A DNA stretch of 64,000 nt from Chimaeribacter arupi (GCF_002858805.1 NZ_PJZI01000021.1:24132-88131), one strand, 5' to 3'; counted from the stretch's first letter, positions 1-9,551 are shown. Translations and numbers: made by a program. The notes: generated from the sequence alone by a model not told the origin.

Positions 1-525
1 GGCGTGGTCGGGGAGCAGGGCGCAGGCAGTTGCCGGCAGCAAAACGTGCGGCCGGAACTGCTGGTGCTGACGTTCGGCAAGGCGTTCGGCGTCAGCGGGG
101 CGGCGGTATTGTGCGATGACGCCACCGCCGAATTCCTGCTGCAACGGGCGCGCCACCTGATCTACAGCACCGCGATGCCTGCGGCGCAGGTCTGCGCGCT
201 GGATGCGGCGCTGACGGCGCTGATTGACGGCGATGCGCGGCGTGAGCAGTTGCATCAGCATATCCGCCGCTTCCGCGACGGCGTGGCGGGGCTGCCGTTA
301 CAGCTGGCTGATTCGGCGACCGCCATCCAGCCGCTGATCGTCGGTGACAACCAGGCGGCGCTGGATCTGGCGGCGCGGCTGCGTGAGCGCGGCATCTGGG
401 TGAGCGCCATCCGCCCGCCCACCGTGCCGCCCGGCAGCGCCCGTTTACGCCTGACCCTGACCGCCGCTCACCGGCCGGATGATATCGAGACCCTTCTGGA
501 GGCACTGCATGCTGTCTGTGGCTGA
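1..525 (+). CDS. bioF: 8-amino-7-oxononanoate synthase, 3' part
   Basis: This is the C-terminal 174 residues of BioF, the PLP enzyme that condenses pimeloyl-ACP with L-alanine in biotin synthesis. The start lies upstream of the window. The visible part contains the PLP-lysine motif [11 protein letters not shown] near the beginning and the conserved blocks [21 protein letters not shown] and [23 protein letters not shown], which match E. coli BioF closely. The reading frame is open from base 1. The stop overlaps the start of bioC by 17 bases, which suggests translational coupling in a bioBFCD-type operon. The gene looks intact as far as it can be seen. Confidence 0.97.
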   Translation, partial: GVVGEQGAGSCRQQNVRPELLVLTFGKAFGVSGAAVLCDDATAEFLLQRARHLIYSTAMPAAQVCALDAALTALIDGDARREQLHQHIRRFRDGVAGLPLQLADSATAIQPLIVGDNQAALDLAARLRERGIWVSAIRPPTVPPGSARLRLTLTAAHRPDDIETLLEALHAVCG

Positions 526-1285
526 CCACCCCACAACCGTGGATAAACGCGCCGTGGCGGCGGCCTTCAGCCGCGCGGCGCACCATTATGATGAGGCTGC
601 CGCGTTGCAGCGCCGGGTCGGCGAACGGCTGATGGCGCTGGCGGCCGTGCCGGCCGGGGCCACGGTGCTGGATGCCGGGTGCGGCACCGGCCATTTCAGC
701 CGCCGCTGGCGCGACGCCGGGCACCCGGTGGTGGCGCTGGATCTGGCGGAAGGCATGGTGCAGCAGGCGCAGGCACTGGCCTCGGCGGATCGCTACCTGA
801 CCGGTGACATCGAGGCGCTGCCGCTGCCGGACGCCGCCGTGGATGCGGTGTTCAGCAGCCTGGTGGTGCAGTGGTGCGACGCGCTGCCCCAGGTGCTGGC
901 GGAGCTGACCCGTGTCACCCGCCCCGGCGGGGTGATCATGTTCTCCACACTGGCGGCCGGATCGCTGTCGGAGCTGTCGGAAGCCTGGCAGCAGATCGAC
1001 GGGCACGGCCATGTAAACCGTTTCCTGACCAAAGAGCAGATCGCCGCGGCCTGTGCGCCCTACCGGCATGAGCTGGGCTTCGGCCATGAGCGGGAGCGGT
1101 TTGCCGATGTGCGGGCGCTGATGCGTTCGCTGAAAGGCATCGGCGCGACCCACCTGCATCAGGGGCGGGCGCCGGGGCTGACCGGCCGCCGCAGGCTGGA
1201 CAGGCTGGAACAGGTGTTCCCGCGCCGGGATGGGCAATGCCCGCTGAGTTACCACGTGGCTTATGGAGTGATTTACCGTGATTAA
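509..1285 (+). CDS. bioC: Malonyl-ACP O-methyltransferase BioC
   Basis: BioC uses SAM to methylate the free carboxyl of malonyl-ACP so that fatty-acid synthesis can build the pimeloyl chain of biotin. The 258-residue protein has the class I SAM-binding motif [12 protein letters not shown], the acidic post-II region VALDLAEGM, the [10 protein letters not shown] block, and the C-terminal BioC signature [14 protein letters not shown]. The ATG at 509 is chosen because a CTGGAGG ribosome site sits just upstream and the N-terminus ([19 protein letters not shown]) aligns with E. coli BioC; an in-frame upstream ATG at 479 would add ten unrelated residues. It overlaps bioF by 17 bases and bioD by 8. 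Confidence 0.96.
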   Translation: MLSVADHPTTVDKRAVAAAFSRAAHHYDEAAALQRRVGERLMALAAVPAGATVLDAGCGTGHFSRRWRDAGHPVVALDLAEGMVQQAQALASADRYLTGDIEALPLPDAAVDAVFSSLVVQWCDALPQVLAELTRVTRPGGVIMFSTLAAGSLSELSEAWQQIDGHGHVNRFLTKEQIAAACAPYRHELGFGHERERFADVRALMRSLKGIGATHLHQGRAPGLTGRRRLDRLEQVFPRRDGQCPLSYHVAYGVIYRD

Positions 1286-1964
1286 ACGCTATTTTGTCAC
1301 CGGCACCGACACCGAGGTCGGCAAAACCGTGGCCAGCAGCGCCTTGTTGCAGGCTGCGGCGCGCGCCGGTTACCAGACCGCCGGTTACAAGCCGGTGGCG
1401 TCCGGCAGTGAGGAAACCGCCGACGGCCTGCGCAACAGTGACGCGCTGGCGTTGCAGCAGCACAGCACGCTGGCCCTGCGTTATGAGGAGGTGAACCCGT
1501 ACACCTTTGCGGAACCGACCTCGCCGCACATCGTCAGCCGGGACGAAGGGCGGCCGATTGACCCCATCGTGCTCTCTGCCGGGTTACGCGCCCTCGGGGC
1601 GCGGGCGGACTGGGTGCTGGTGGAAGGGGCGGGCGGCTGGTTCACCCCGCTGGGGGAGGCGTTCAGCTTTGCCGACTGGGTGGTACAGGAGCAATTGCCG
1701 GTGATTCTGGTGGTGGGGGTGAAGCTCGGCTGCATCAACCATGCGCTGCTCACCGCCGCCGCGGTACAGGCGGCCGGGCTGCCGCTGGCGGGCTGGGTCG
1801 CCAATGATGTGCAACCGCCGGGGCGGCGGCACGGTGAGTACCTCGCCACGCTGCAACGGCTGCTGCCCGCGCCGATGCTGGGCGAAATCCCTTATCTGGA
1901 CGATCTCAGCCAGCCGCTCGGCGCGTACCTCGATCTGGCCCGCATCACATCAGATAATGGCTGA
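1278..1964 (+). CDS. bioD: Dethiobiotin synthetase
   Basis: BioD closes the ureido ring of dethiobiotin from 7,8-diaminopelargonate, CO2 and ATP. The 228-residue product begins at a GTG that overlaps the bioC stop by 8 bases, a coupled arrangement. The N-terminal P-loop FVTGTDTEVGKTVAS, the KPVASGSEET segment, VLVEGAGGWFTPL and GVKLGCINHALLT are all conserved with E. coli BioD. Its last 20 bases overlap the 3' end of the convergent ABC ATPase gene, so there is no room for a separate terminator between them. Confidence 0.97.
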   Translation: MIKRYFVTGTDTEVGKTVASSALLQAAARAGYQTAGYKPVASGSEETADGLRNSDALALQQHSTLALRYEEVNPYTFAEPTSPHIVSRDEGRPIDPIVLSAGLRALGARADWVLVEGAGGWFTPLGEAFSFADWVVQEQLPVILVVGVKLGCINHALLTAAAVQAAGLPLAGWVANDVQPPGRRHGEYLATLQRLLPAPMLGEIPYLDDLSQPLGAYLDLARITSDNG

Positions 1965-2652
1965 TTAGCCGGTCATCCAGCTGATCCAGCGTGCCTTCCG
2001 CCACGTTGCGCCCGCGGTCCAGCAGGCAGAAGCGGTCAGCAACGCGGCGGATAAACGCTAACTGGTGCTCCACCAGCAGCACCGTGATGCCGAGGTCGCG
2101 GTTCAGGCGGTGGATCAGGTTGCCCATCTCCGCCACCCTGTCCGGCGGGCTGCCGTCGGTCGGCTCATCCAGGATCAACAGTTCCGGCTCCGGCACCAGC
2201 GCCCGCGCAATCGCCAGCTGTTGTTGCTGGAACGGGCTTAACTCCCCGGCGCGGCGGCTGCCCATATCATGCAGCGCCGGGAACAGCTCAAACACCTGCG
2301 CCGGGATCCGGCGGTGCGGGTGCTGCGCCGCCATCATCGCCACATGCAGATTCTCCTCCACGCTCAACTGTGAAAAAATGGGCCGCCCTTGCGGCACATA
2401 GCTGATGCCGAGCGCCGCGCGGTTCTCCACCGGCTGTTGCAGCAGGTTTTGCGGCGGCCGGTCGCCGGTCTGCCAGGTCATTGAGCCGCTCCTGACCGGC
2501 AGGTGCCCCATGATGCAGTTCACCAGCGTTGTTTTGCCGACCCCCGCCCGCCCCAGCAAACAGGTGCATTCGCCGCGCGGCAACTCCAGATTAACGTCCC
2601 ATAAGGTGTGGGTCGGTCCATAGAACTGGTTGACTGCTTTTACGCTTAACAT
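1945..2652 (-). CDS. Orphan UrtE/LivF-type ABC transporter ATPase
   Basis: This 235-residue single-domain ATPase resembles UrtE, the urea-transport member of the LivF (branched-chain amino acid) family. It has Walker A GRAGVGKTT (34-42), Q-loop VPQGRPIFSQLSVEENL (from 87), Walker B LLILDEPTDG (158-167) and the family ending LLDRGRNVAEGTLDQL. Two things are odd. The ABC signature, normally LSGGQ, reads LSPFQ (138-142). No permease, binding protein or second ATPase lies beside it: bioD is convergent and 1.2 kb of apparently non-coding DNA lies upstream. The ATG at 2652 has a GGGAGAG ribosome site; an in-frame extension to 2850 lacks family similarity. It may be a relic of a lost transporter operon or may serve permeases encoded elsewhere. 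Family assignment is firm, function is not. Confidence 0.8.
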   Translation of the reverse strand: MLSVKAVNQFYGPTHTLWDVNLELPRGECTCLLGRAGVGKTTLVNCIMGHLPVRSGSMTWQTGDRPPQNLLQQPVENRAALGISYVPQGRPIFSQLSVEENLHVAMMAAQHPHRRIPAQVFELFPALHDMGSRRAGELSPFQQQQLAIARALVPEPELLILDEPTDGSPPDRVAEMGNLIHRLNRDLGITVLLVEHQLAFIRRVADRFCLLDRGRNVAEGTLDQLDDRLISHYLM

Positions 2653-3376
2653 CAGGCACTCTCCCGATACGCGATGGTTCATGGTGTGGTTGCCCCGGCC
2701 GACGAGCCGCCGGGGCAGTGCAGAGACAGCACCTGCGGCGTGCACGATGCCCGTTAACGCAGCGGGCGGGCGGGCCAGGCTGCGGCAGGACAAGGCCCGC
2801 TGATTGACGCCATCGCCAGCAGATTCTGCGGCCGGTATGCGGGATGGCACCCAGGCAAAAGCGCAGGTAAACGGTGTTACGGCAGTGATTAATCATGAAA
2901 AATGTTGGCCGGCCGGGACAAAACAAGTCGCCTGCGCACGCTTTCAGTGAAATCCCGCCGCGCCCTGAAACAGGGAAAAACTGCCCGCGCCGTTACCATT
3001 AAGCAATCCGCAGGCCAACTTATCATGGGCAGGGAAAAAGAATAACGTTACACGGTTGTTAACGGTTTGCGACTAAAAAAACATCCCCTGACCGGTAAGC
3101 GCAGTTAACCATTAGCATGCCGGGGGAGGCGGGTCTGCACCTTGCCGGTGCCTGCGGGGTGATGCTGGTGCACTCTTAACCGGTGCCGCAGTGCCTGGCC
3201 TCACCGCCTGAGCTAAAAACGGCGTTCTGCGGTTTGGCAAGAGGGCGCATTAGTCTTTATCAGCATAAATAGCCAGGCAAACCGGGATAAAATTAACTAA
3301 AAAAAGCCCATTAATCCTCATCGGGCCGGTAAAGCGCCTTTTTTGCCAACTCCCGCCGCACATGGCGCTGTGTGAG

Positions 3377-3399
3377 TTATCCACTATTCCTGTGGATAA
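3377..3399. promoter_or_regulatory. Pair of inverted DnaA boxes upstream of uvrB
   Basis: TTATCCACT (3377-3385, plus strand) and a perfect TTATCCACA (3391-3399, minus strand) lie five bases apart in opposite orientation, about 460 bases before uvrB. DnaA boxes are known in the E. coli uvrB promoter region, which supports this reading. A role in coupling uvrB expression to DnaA is inferred. Confidence 0.65.
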
Positions 3400-3712
3400 C
3401 CTTGTGCATGAGCGTGCGAAAAGTGGCTGTAAGCAAGGCGGGGCGCGGCTTGCGCCCAGATTGGCGCGAAAGCCCGCTTTTTACAAAAGTGCTTTTTTAT
3501 CAGTAAATTAGTAAAAAACAAGTCAGAAAAAAAAGGGGGTGATGATTTTGTTGCGAGGTTGTCTCATTTTTCTCACCAGGTTAATTTGCGACGCGTTCTG
3601 GGGATAAAAGTCAACCTGTGATAAAAATATCATTTTTTGGTCATATAATGCCGGGCTGCCCAAAGGCAGAAAGGCGTTGCACAACCAACGTGCCGAAAAA
3701 GCGTACTTGAAC

Positions 3713-3728
3713 CTGGAATTATATCCAG
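3713..3728. promoter_or_regulatory. LexA (SOS) box of uvrB
   Basis: CTGGAATTATATCCAG fits the LexA consensus CTG-N10-CAG with an A/T-rich centre and is nearly a perfect palindrome. It lies 128 bases before the uvrB start, as expected for this SOS gene. A TTGAAC hexamer (3708-3713) abuts it, so LexA would cover the promoter. Confidence 0.85.
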
Positions 3729-3856
3729 TAGAATAGGGCTGGCAAAAATCGCTCCGGCTTCCATACTTAGTAGCCGTGTAACCCCTTTCCGCGTCGCGGG
3801 CTGGGTCAGGTTTTCTCGCGGCGGCCAGCCGCGTCTCTCCAACAGGTAGCCTATCA

Positions 3857-5863
3857 ATGAGTAAAGTGTTCAAACTGCGTTCCGATTTCAAGCCGTCCGG
3901 GGATCAGCCCGAGGCGATCCGCCGTCTGGAAGAGGGGCTGGAGAACGGGCTGGCGCACCAGACACTGCTGGGGGTGACCGGCTCCGGCAAAACCTTTACC
4001 GTGGCCAACGTCATCGCTGACCTCAACCGGCCGACCATGGTGCTGGCACCCAACAAGACGCTGGCGGCCCAGCTGTATGGCGAGATGAAGGAGTTCTTCC
4101 CGGAGAACGCCGTGGAGTATTTCGTCTCCTACTACGACTACTACCAGCCGGAAGCCTACGTGCCCAGCTCCGACACCTTCATCGAGAAAGATGCGGCGGT
4201 GAACGAGCACATCGAACAGATGCGCCTTTCCGCCACCAAGGCGCTGCTGGAGCGGCGTGATGTGGTGGTGGTGGCCTCCGTCTCCGCCATTTACGGCCTG
4301 GGTGACCCGGACGCTTACCTGAAAATGATGCTGCACCTGACGCGCGGCATGTTAATCGACCAGCGCTCGATCCTGCGCCGTCTGGCGGAGCTGCAATACG
4401 CCCGCAATGACCAGGCGTTCCAGCGCGGCACCTTCCGCGTGCGCGGCGAGGTGATCGACATCTTCCCGGCGGAGTCAGACGATCTGGCGCTGCGGGTGGA
4501 GCTGTTTGATGAGGAAGTGGAGCGGCTGTCGCTGTTTGACCCGCTCACCGGCCACCTGGAGCAGGATGTGCAGCGCTTCACCATCTACCCGAAAACCCAC
4601 TACGTCACGCCGCGCGAGCGCATCCTTGAGGCGATGGAGGGCATCAAGCTGGAGCTGGCCGACCGCCGCAAATCGCTGCTGGAGAACAACAAGCTGCTCG
4701 AGGAGCAGCGCATTACCCAGCGTACCCAGTTTGACCTGGAGATGATGAACGAGCTGGGCTACTGCTCCGGCATCGAGAACTATTCGCGCTACCTCTCCGG
4801 CCGTGCGCCGGGCGAGGCCCCGCCGACGCTGTTTGACTATTTGCCGGCGGACGGCCTGCTGGTGATTGACGAATCCCACGTCACCATCCCGCAGATTGGC
4901 GGCATGTACCGCGGCGACCGCGCACGCAAAGAGACGCTGGTGGAGTACGGCTTCCGGTTGCCGTCCGCGCTGGACAACCGGCCGATGCGCTTTGAGGAGT
5001 TCGAGGCGCTGGCCCCGCAGACCATTTACGTCTCCGCCACGCCGGGCAACTATGAGCTGGAGAAATCGGGCGGCGAGGTGATTGACCAGGTGGTGCGGCC
5101 GACCGGCCTGCTTGACCCGCTGATCGAAGTGCGCCCGGTAGGCACCCAGGTGGATGACCTGCTGTCGGAAATCCGCAAACGCGTGGCGATCAACGAGCGG
5201 GTGCTGGTCACCACGCTGACCAAGCGTATGGCTGAGGATCTCACCGAATACCTGGAGGAGCACGGCGAGCGGGTGCGTTACCTGCACTCAGACATCGACA
5301 CCGTGGAGCGCGTCGAGATTATCCGCGACCTGCGGCTGGGCGAGTTTGATGTGCTGGTGGGCATCAACCTGTTACGTGAGGGGCTGGACATGCCGGAGGT
5401 GTCGCTGGTGGCGATCCTGGACGCGGACAAAGAGGGCTTCCTGCGCTCTGAGCGCTCGCTGATCCAGACCATCGGCCGTGCTGCGCGTAACCTCAACGGC
5501 AAGGCGATCCTCTACGGGGACAAGATCACCAACTCGATGGCGCGCGCCATTGAAGAGACGGAGCGCCGCCGCGCCAAACAGCAGGCGTACAACGAGGAGC
5601 ACGGCATCACGCCGCAGGGCCTCAACAAACGCATTGCCGACATCCTGCAACTTGGCCAGCCAACCTCGCGCACCAAGCAGAGCAAACGCGCGGCCGAAGC
5701 CAAAGCGACTTACGAGGCGCTGTCGCCGAAGGCGCTGGACAACAAAATCCGCGAGCTGGAAGCGAAAATGTATGTCCATGCGCAGAACCTGGAGTTCGAG
5801 GAAGCGGCCAGCGTACGTGATGAGATCCATCAGTTGCGCGAGCAGTTCATCGCTGCCTCCTGA
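3857..5863 (+). CDS. uvrB: UvrABC system protein B
   Basis: UvrB is the damage-verifying helicase of nucleotide excision repair; it is loaded by UvrA and recruits UvrC. The 668-residue product (673 in E. coli) carries Walker [11 protein letters not shown] (from about residue 39), the beta-hairpin region [19 protein letters not shown], the DESH-type Walker [19 protein letters not shown], motif [22 protein letters not shown] and QTIGRAARN, and a C-terminal UVR motif ([15 protein letters not shown]) that contacts UvrC. The ATG follows GGTAG spacing and aligns with E. coli ([21 protein letters not shown] region). A LexA box and DnaA boxes upstream indicate SOS control. Confidence 0.99.
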   Translation: MSKVFKLRSDFKPSGDQPEAIRRLEEGLENGLAHQTLLGVTGSGKTFTVANVIADLNRPTMVLAPNKTLAAQLYGEMKEFFPENAVEYFVSYYDYYQPEAYVPSSDTFIEKDAAVNEHIEQMRLSATKALLERRDVVVVASVSAIYGLGDPDAYLKMMLHLTRGMLIDQRSILRRLAELQYARNDQAFQRGTFRVRGEVIDIFPAESDDLALRVELFDEEVERLSLFDPLTGHLEQDVQRFTIYPKTHYVTPRERILEAMEGIKLELADRRKSLLENNKLLEEQRITQRTQFDLEMMNELGYCSGIENYSRYLSGRAPGEAPPTLFDYLPADGLLVIDESHVTIPQIGGMYRGDRARKETLVEYGFRLPSALDNRPMRFEEFEALAPQTIYVSATPGNYELEKSGGEVIDQVVRPTGLLDPLIEVRPVGTQVDDLLSEIRKRVAINERVLVTTLTKRMAEDLTEYLEEHGERVRYLHSDIDTVERVEIIRDLRLGEFDVLVGINLLREGLDMPEVSLVAILDADKEGFLRSERSLIQTIGRAARNLNGKAILYGDKITNSMARAIEETERRRAKQQAYNEEHGITPQGLNKRIADILQLGQPTSRTKQSKRAAEAKATYEALSPKALDNKIRELEAKMYVHAQNLEFEEAASVRDEIHQLREQFIAAS

Positions 5864-5872
5864 TGGTTTGCC

Positions 5873-5904
5873 GGGGCGCACAAACCTGTTAAGGTGTGCG
5901 CCCC
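5873..5904. repeat. Strong inverted repeat between uvrB and the VF530 gene
   Basis: A 10-bp perfect stem, GGGGCGCACA (5873-5882) with TGTGCGCCCC (5895-5904), encloses a 12-base loop. No T-run follows, so it is not a classical terminator; it may stabilise the uvrB mRNA end or reduce read-through into the next gene, whose start is 23 bases further on. Confidence 0.7.
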
Positions 5905-5926
5905 CGATTTCAGAGGCGACACGGCG

Positions 5927-6178
5927 ATGACGCAAAACAAGGCTTCCCACACCCCGAAAGATCCCCTGCACGGCATCACGCTGGAGCAATTGCTGACGGC
6001 GCTGGTGGCGCACTACGGCTGGCCGGGCCTCGCCCAACGCATCAGCATCAACTGCTTCAAAAGCGACCCCAGCATCAAATCCAGCCTGAAATTCCTGCGC
6101 CGTACCCCGTGGGCGCGGCAGAAAGTCGAAGAACTCTACATTGACACCCAGCACGGCAATCCCTGGAAGCAGCCCTGA
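5927..6178 (+). CDS. VF530 family (DUF2132) DNA-binding protein
   Basis: This 83-residue protein matches the VF530 family, small proteins named after a Vibrio fischeri structure and annotated as DNA-binding. The conserved core is visible: [44 protein letters not shown] and KVEELYI. I chose the ATG at 5927 ([12 protein letters not shown]), with AGAGGCG upstream; an in-frame ATG at 5894 falls inside the preceding hairpin. It lies between uvrB and a bidirectional terminator and may be co-transcribed with uvrB. The cellular role of the family is not established. Confidence 0.85.
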   Translation: MTQNKASHTPKDPLHGITLEQLLTALVAHYGWPGLAQRISINCFKSDPSIKSSLKFLRRTPWARQKVEELYIDTQHGNPWKQP

Positions 6179-6207
6179 AAAAAAACCGCCTGATGGCGGT
6201 TTTTTGT
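6178..6207. terminator. Bidirectional terminator between VF530 gene and ybhK
   Basis: The hairpin AAAACCGCC-TGAT-GGCGGTTTT is followed by T on the plus strand and, because of the preceding A-run, also by T on the minus strand. It serves the convergent VF530 and ybhK genes. Confidence 0.9.
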
Positions 6208-6228
6208 TGTCACTGACGGTGTAACGGA

Positions 6229-7137
6229 TTATTTCATCCGTTGCAGCGCGCTTTCCAGCGCCAGCCGCAGTAATTCGCGGTCGTGGCGATAGGGAATGTC
6301 GCTGGCTTCCAGCGGCTGCTGGACGATCAGCCGGTCAGTGATGCCGCCGGTGTCCACCCGCGGCCCGGCAATGATTGCCTGGATCGCTTTGCGGCCGATG
6401 CGCTGCTCCATCAGCGCCAGTTTGTCCGGCAGCGAAAGCGACGCCGCCGCCACGCTCAGCTCACGCCCCAGGTTGCCGATGTAAATAATCGGCGCGGCGC
6501 TGCGGCGCAGGGCGGTGGCCAGCTCATCCAGCAGCAGCAGCGGCATCAGGCTGGTGAGGAAGCTGCCCGGCCCGATCAGGATGATGTCCGCGTGGGTGAT
6601 GGCGTCGATCGCCTCCGCGGTGGCGCGCACCGGCGGCGACAGCATCAGCTGTTGCGGCATGTGCTGCAACTGGTCTACGTCCACTTCGCCGTACACAGGG
6701 TTGCCTTCGTGGTCGAGCGCCACCAGGTCCACCGGATGCTCTGACATCGGGATCAACTGTGCTTCCACCTTCAGCAGGCTGCGCACCAGGTTGATCGCCT
6801 CCAGCGGCCGCACGCTGAGGTTATCCAGCGCTTTCAGCATCAGGTTGCCGAGGTTATGCCCGGCCAGCTCCCCATTGCCGTTGAAGCGGTATTCGAACAT
6901 CGCCGAGGCGACGCTGGGTTCGGTGATCAGCTGGTTCAGGCAGTTGCGCATATCCCCCCAGGCGATGCCGCCCTCAGAGCGGCGGATGCGGCCGGTGGAG
7001 CCGCCGTTGTCGGTGGTGGTGACGATGCCGGTCAGCCGGGAGCCGAGCGAGGAGAGGGCGGACATCACCCGGCCCAGGCCGTGGCCTCCGCCGAGGGCGA
7101 CCACTCTGTCCAGATCGGCCAATGTTCTGTTGCGCAT
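6229..7137 (-). CDS. ybhK: YvcK-family protein YbhK
   Basis: YbhK belongs to the YvcK/CofD-like family. In Bacillus, YvcK (GlmR) binds UDP-sugars and helps direct carbon to cell-wall precursors; the E. coli protein is less well defined. The 302-residue product shows the phosphate-binding start [41 protein letters not shown] and [13 protein letters not shown], all as in E. coli YbhK. The ATG at 7137 is preceded by AAGGAG at ideal distance, better than an in-frame start 15 bases upstream. It faces uvrB across a terminator and is divergent from moaA, as in E. coli. Confidence 0.95.
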   Translation of the reverse strand: MRNRTLADLDRVVALGGGHGLGRVMSALSSLGSRLTGIVTTTDNGGSTGRIRRSEGGIAWGDMRNCLNQLITEPSVASAMFEYRFNGNGELAGHNLGNLMLKALDNLSVRPLEAINLVRSLLKVEAQLIPMSEHPVDLVALDHEGNPVYGEVDVDQLQHMPQQLMLSPPVRATAEAIDAITHADIILIGPGSFLTSLMPLLLLDELATALRRSAAPIIYIGNLGRELSVAAASLSLPDKLALMEQRIGRKAIQAIIAGPRVDTGGITDRLIVQQPLEASDIPYRHDRELLRLALESALQRMK

Positions 7138-7262
7138 ACTGCTCCTTACCAAGGGAAATCGTGGGCCGTGCAGAAAGGCCCGGCGTGACGGCGGCGATTT
7201 TACCTGATTTTTTTACCGGCTGTTACTCACGGATACAAAGCAAGCGGTTGCGCGCCAAAATA

Positions 7263-7286
7263 CGTTATATATCAAGATATATAGCG
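7263..7286. promoter_or_regulatory. ModE-binding site upstream of moaA
   Basis: CGTTATATA - N6 - TATATAGCG is an almost perfect inverted repeat and fits the molybdate-responsive ModE site (CGnTATATA-N6-TATATAnCG). It lies about 100 bases before the riboswitch. ModE is known to regulate moa transcription in E. coli, so the same is expected here. Confidence 0.85.
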
Positions 7287-7380
7287 AAAATGCGGATTGG
7301 CGCCGGCGCGGATTTAGCGCTAAGATTTCCCTCTCAACAGGGTCTTCACCGCCCGCCACAGGCGACCGGTGGATGATCAA

Positions 7381-7500
7381 ACTCCTAGCCTTTGCGCCTA
7401 AGTCATTACCTTCACACAAATGATATGGCGCCCTGGCCGTGGCGTAAGCCACCAGGGTGCGAGGCAGAAATGCCTGCATCTCCCGTATTTGGAAAGGTGT
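7381..7500 (+). promoter_or_regulatory. Moco riboswitch (MOCO RNA motif) of moaA
   Basis: The moaA leader keeps the landmarks I recall from the E. coli Moco RNA: CTCCTAGCCTTTGCGCC at the 5' side, TGATATGGCGCCCTGGCCGT, a GCCACCAGGGTGCGAGG segment, and the terminal CTCCCGTATTTGGAAAGGTG, in which the GGAAAGG ribosome site is embedded. In E. coli this element binds molybdenum cofactor and lowers moa expression. Placing the ribosome site inside the conserved 3' segment agrees with control of translation initiation. Edges are approximate. Confidence 0.85.
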
Positions 7501-7505
7501 TACTG

Positions 7506-8492
7506 GTGCCCCAACTTACCGATGCTTTTGCGCGCAAGTTCTATTACCTGCGCCTGTCAATTACTGACGTGTGCAACTTCCGTTGCACCTATTGCTTACC
7601 GGATGGCTATAAATCCACCGGTCATGCCAAAAAAAGTTTTCTCTCGCTGGATGAGATCCGCCGCGTGACCCGTGCCTTTGCTGAACTGGGCACGGAAAAA
7701 GTGCGCCTGACCGGCGGGGAGCCGAGCCTGCGCCGTGACTTCTGCGAGATCATCGCCGCCGTGCGCGAGAACCCGCAGATCCGCACGCTGGCGACCACCA
7801 CCAACGGCTACCGCATGGCGCGTGACGTCGCGGCCTGGCGTGATGCCGGGCTGACGGCGATTAACGTCAGTGTGGACAGCCTCGACGCCCGCCAGTTCCA
7901 CGCCATTACCGGGCAGGACAAATTCCGCCAGGTGATGGAAGGGATCGACGCCGCCTTTGAGGCCGGGTACGAGAAGGTGAAGGTCAACGCGGTGCTGATG
8001 CGCGACGTCAACCATAAGCAGTTGCCGGCCTTCCTTAACTGGATCAAAGACCGCCCGATCCAGCTGCGCTTTATTGAGCTGATGGAAACCGGCGACGGCA
8101 GCGACCTGTTCCGCAAACACCACGTCTCCGGCGAGGTGATCCAGCGCCAGCTGATGCAACAGGGCTGGCAGCTACAGCTGCGCGGCCGCAGTGACGGCCC
8201 GGCGCTGGTGTTCCGCCACCCCGATTATCAGGGCGAGATTGGCCTGATCATGCCGTACGCGAAAGACTTCTGCGCCAGCTGCAACCGCCTGCGCGTCTCC
8301 GCCATCGGCAACCTGCACCTCTGCCTGTTCGGCGAGCAGGGCGTGCCGCTGCGCGATTTGCTGGCAGATGACCGCGACCACGAGGCGCTGCTGGACCGCA
8401 TCCAGGGCGGGCTGCACCGTAAAAAGCAGACCCACTTCCTGCATGAAGGCAATACCGGCATCACGCAGAACCTTTCATTTATCGGCGGCTGA
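7506..8492 (+). CDS. moaA: GTP 3',8-cyclase MoaA
   Basis: MoaA is the radical-SAM enzyme that converts GTP to the cyclic intermediate used by MoaC in molybdopterin synthesis. The 328-residue protein has the radical-SAM cysteines CNFRCTYC (23-30), [32 protein letters not shown], the C-terminal iron-sulfur set [18 protein letters not shown], and the terminal GG used in catalysis. The GTG at 7506 is chosen because GGAAAGG lies 8 bases upstream and the product then matches E. coli MoaA length (329). In-frame starts further upstream fall inside the riboswitch and are rejected. First gene of moaABCDE. Confidence 0.97.
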   Translation: MPQLTDAFARKFYYLRLSITDVCNFRCTYCLPDGYKSTGHAKKSFLSLDEIRRVTRAFAELGTEKVRLTGGEPSLRRDFCEIIAAVRENPQIRTLATTTNGYRMARDVAAWRDAGLTAINVSVDSLDARQFHAITGQDKFRQVMEGIDAAFEAGYEKVKVNAVLMRDVNHKQLPAFLNWIKDRPIQLRFIELMETGDGSDLFRKHHVSGEVIQRQLMQQGWQLQLRGRSDGPALVFRHPDYQGEIGLIMPYAKDFCASCNRLRVSAIGNLHLCLFGEQGVPLRDLLADDRDHEALLDRIQGGLHRKKQTHFLHEGNTGITQNLSFIGG

Positions 8493-8516
8493 TGCGCTGC
8501 CTGTTAAGGAGCTTCC

Positions 8517-9062
8517 ATGAGCAAACCCCGTGGTGATTTCGTCTCTGCCCAGCTGGCGGTGCTGACCGTCTCCGATTCCCGCACCGAGGCGGATGACACC
8601 TCCGGCGACTACCTGCGCGAGGCGGCACACGAGGCCGGGCACAAGGTGGTGGTGAGCCGGATCGTCAAAGACAACCTTTACCAGATCCGCGCCATTGTCT
8701 CGGCGTGGATTGCTGACCCGGATGTGCAGGCCATCCTGATTAACGGCGGCACCGGCTTCTCGGCGCACAACACCACGCCGGAGGCGCTGCGGCCGCTGTT
8801 TGACCGCGAAATCGAAGGCTTTGGCGAGCTGTTCCGCATGGCCTCCTATGAGGAGATCGGCACCTCGACCATCCAGTCGCGCGCCATTGGCGGCATCGCC
8901 AACCAGACGGTGATTTTCGCCATGCCCGGCTCCACCCGCGCCTGCCGCACCGCCTGGGAGCGCATCATCGCCGAGCAACTCGATGCCCGCCACGGCCCCT
9001 GTAACTTTATCCCGCACCTCAAGCCGCTGCCGCAGCCTGACGCGCCGGATGCCACTGAGTAA
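8517..9062 (+). CDS. moaB: Molybdenum cofactor biosynthesis protein MoaB
   Basis: MoaB belongs to the MogA/MoaB fold that binds molybdopterin; in E. coli it is dispensable, with MogA doing the adenylylation. The 181-residue product keeps AVLTVSDSRTEADDTSG, LINGGTGFSAHNTTPEAL, GFGELFRMASYEEIGTST and FAMPGSTRACRTAW, typical of the family. It is slightly longer than E. coli MoaB (170) owing to a C-terminal tail. AAGGAG precedes the ATG. It lies 24 bases after moaA and 9 before moaC. Confidence 0.95.
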   Translation: MSKPRGDFVSAQLAVLTVSDSRTEADDTSGDYLREAAHEAGHKVVVSRIVKDNLYQIRAIVSAWIADPDVQAILINGGTGFSAHNTTPEALRPLFDREIEGFGELFRMASYEEIGTSTIQSRAIGGIANQTVIFAMPGSTRACRTAWERIIAEQLDARHGPCNFIPHLKPLPQPDAPDATE

Positions 9063-9071
9063 GAGAACGTT

Positions 9072-9551
9072 ATGTCCCAACTGACCCACATCAACGCCGC
9101 CGGGGAAGCCCACATGGTGGACGTCTCCGCCAAGGCTGATACCGTGCGTGAGGCGCGCGCCGAAGCCTTTGTTGAGATGCTGCCCGCTACGCTTGCGATG
9201 ATTATCGACGGCAGCCACCACAAAGGTGACGTGTTCGCCACCGCCCGCCTCGCCGGGATCCAGGCCGCCAAAAAAACCTGGGATCTGATCCCGCTCTGCC
9301 ACCCGCTGCTGCTGACCAAGGTCGAAGTGCAGCTTGAGGCGCAGCCGGAACATCACCGGGTGAGGATTGAGTCACGCTGCCGCCTGAGCGGCAAGACCGG
9401 CGTGGAGATGGAGGCGCTGACGGCCGCCTCCGTGGCCGCCTTGACCATCTATGACATGTGCAAGGCGGTACAGAAAGACATGGTGATTGGCCCGGTGCGC
9501 CTGCTGGAAAAAAGCGGCGGCAAATCCGGTGATTTCAGGGCGGACGTATGA
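9072..9551 (+). CDS. moaC: Cyclic pyranopterin monophosphate synthase MoaC
   Basis: MoaC converts the MoaA product, 3',8-cyclo-GTP, to cyclic pyranopterin monophosphate. The 159-residue protein has the family blocks [52 protein letters not shown] and [20 protein letters not shown], with the KKSGG-like active-site segment near the end ([12 protein letters not shown]). The stop overlaps the moaD start by four bases (ATGA), suggesting coupling. Confidence 0.97.
   Translation: MSQLTHINAAGEAHMVDVSAKADTVREARAEAFVEMLPATLAMIIDGSHHKGDVFATARLAGIQAAKKTWDLIPLCHPLLLTKVEVQLEAQPEHHRVRIESRCRLSGKTGVEMEALTAASVAALTIYDMCKAVQKDMVIGPVRLLEKSGGKSGDFRADV

Larger units (their letters stand above)
2653..3856. other. 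1.2-kb gap upstream of uvrB
   Basis: I see no convincing gene here. Short open frames on both strands have no recognisable protein features and poor start sites. The left half is GC-rich; the right half, from about 2990, becomes A/T-rich with many A and T runs and holds the uvrB regulatory sites listed separately: paired DnaA boxes, a TATAAT hexamer at 3644-3649 and a LexA box. The left part could hold decayed genes of the operon that once included the orphan ATPase, but I cannot recognise any protein remnant. Confidence 0.5.

Noticed and set aside
92..1255. A 387-codon open frame on the minus strand opposite bioF and bioC.
   Set aside because: It is a GC-driven shadow frame: low-complexity R/A/H/Q-rich product, no domains, antiparallel to well-conserved genes.
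3523..3891. A 122-codon minus-strand frame in the uvrB leader.
   Set aside because: It runs through the LexA box and uvrB start and has no protein-like pattern.
7392..7505. An N-terminal extension of MoaA.
   Set aside because: The codons lie inside the conserved Moco riboswitch, and the GTG at 7506 has a good ribosome site and gives the family length.
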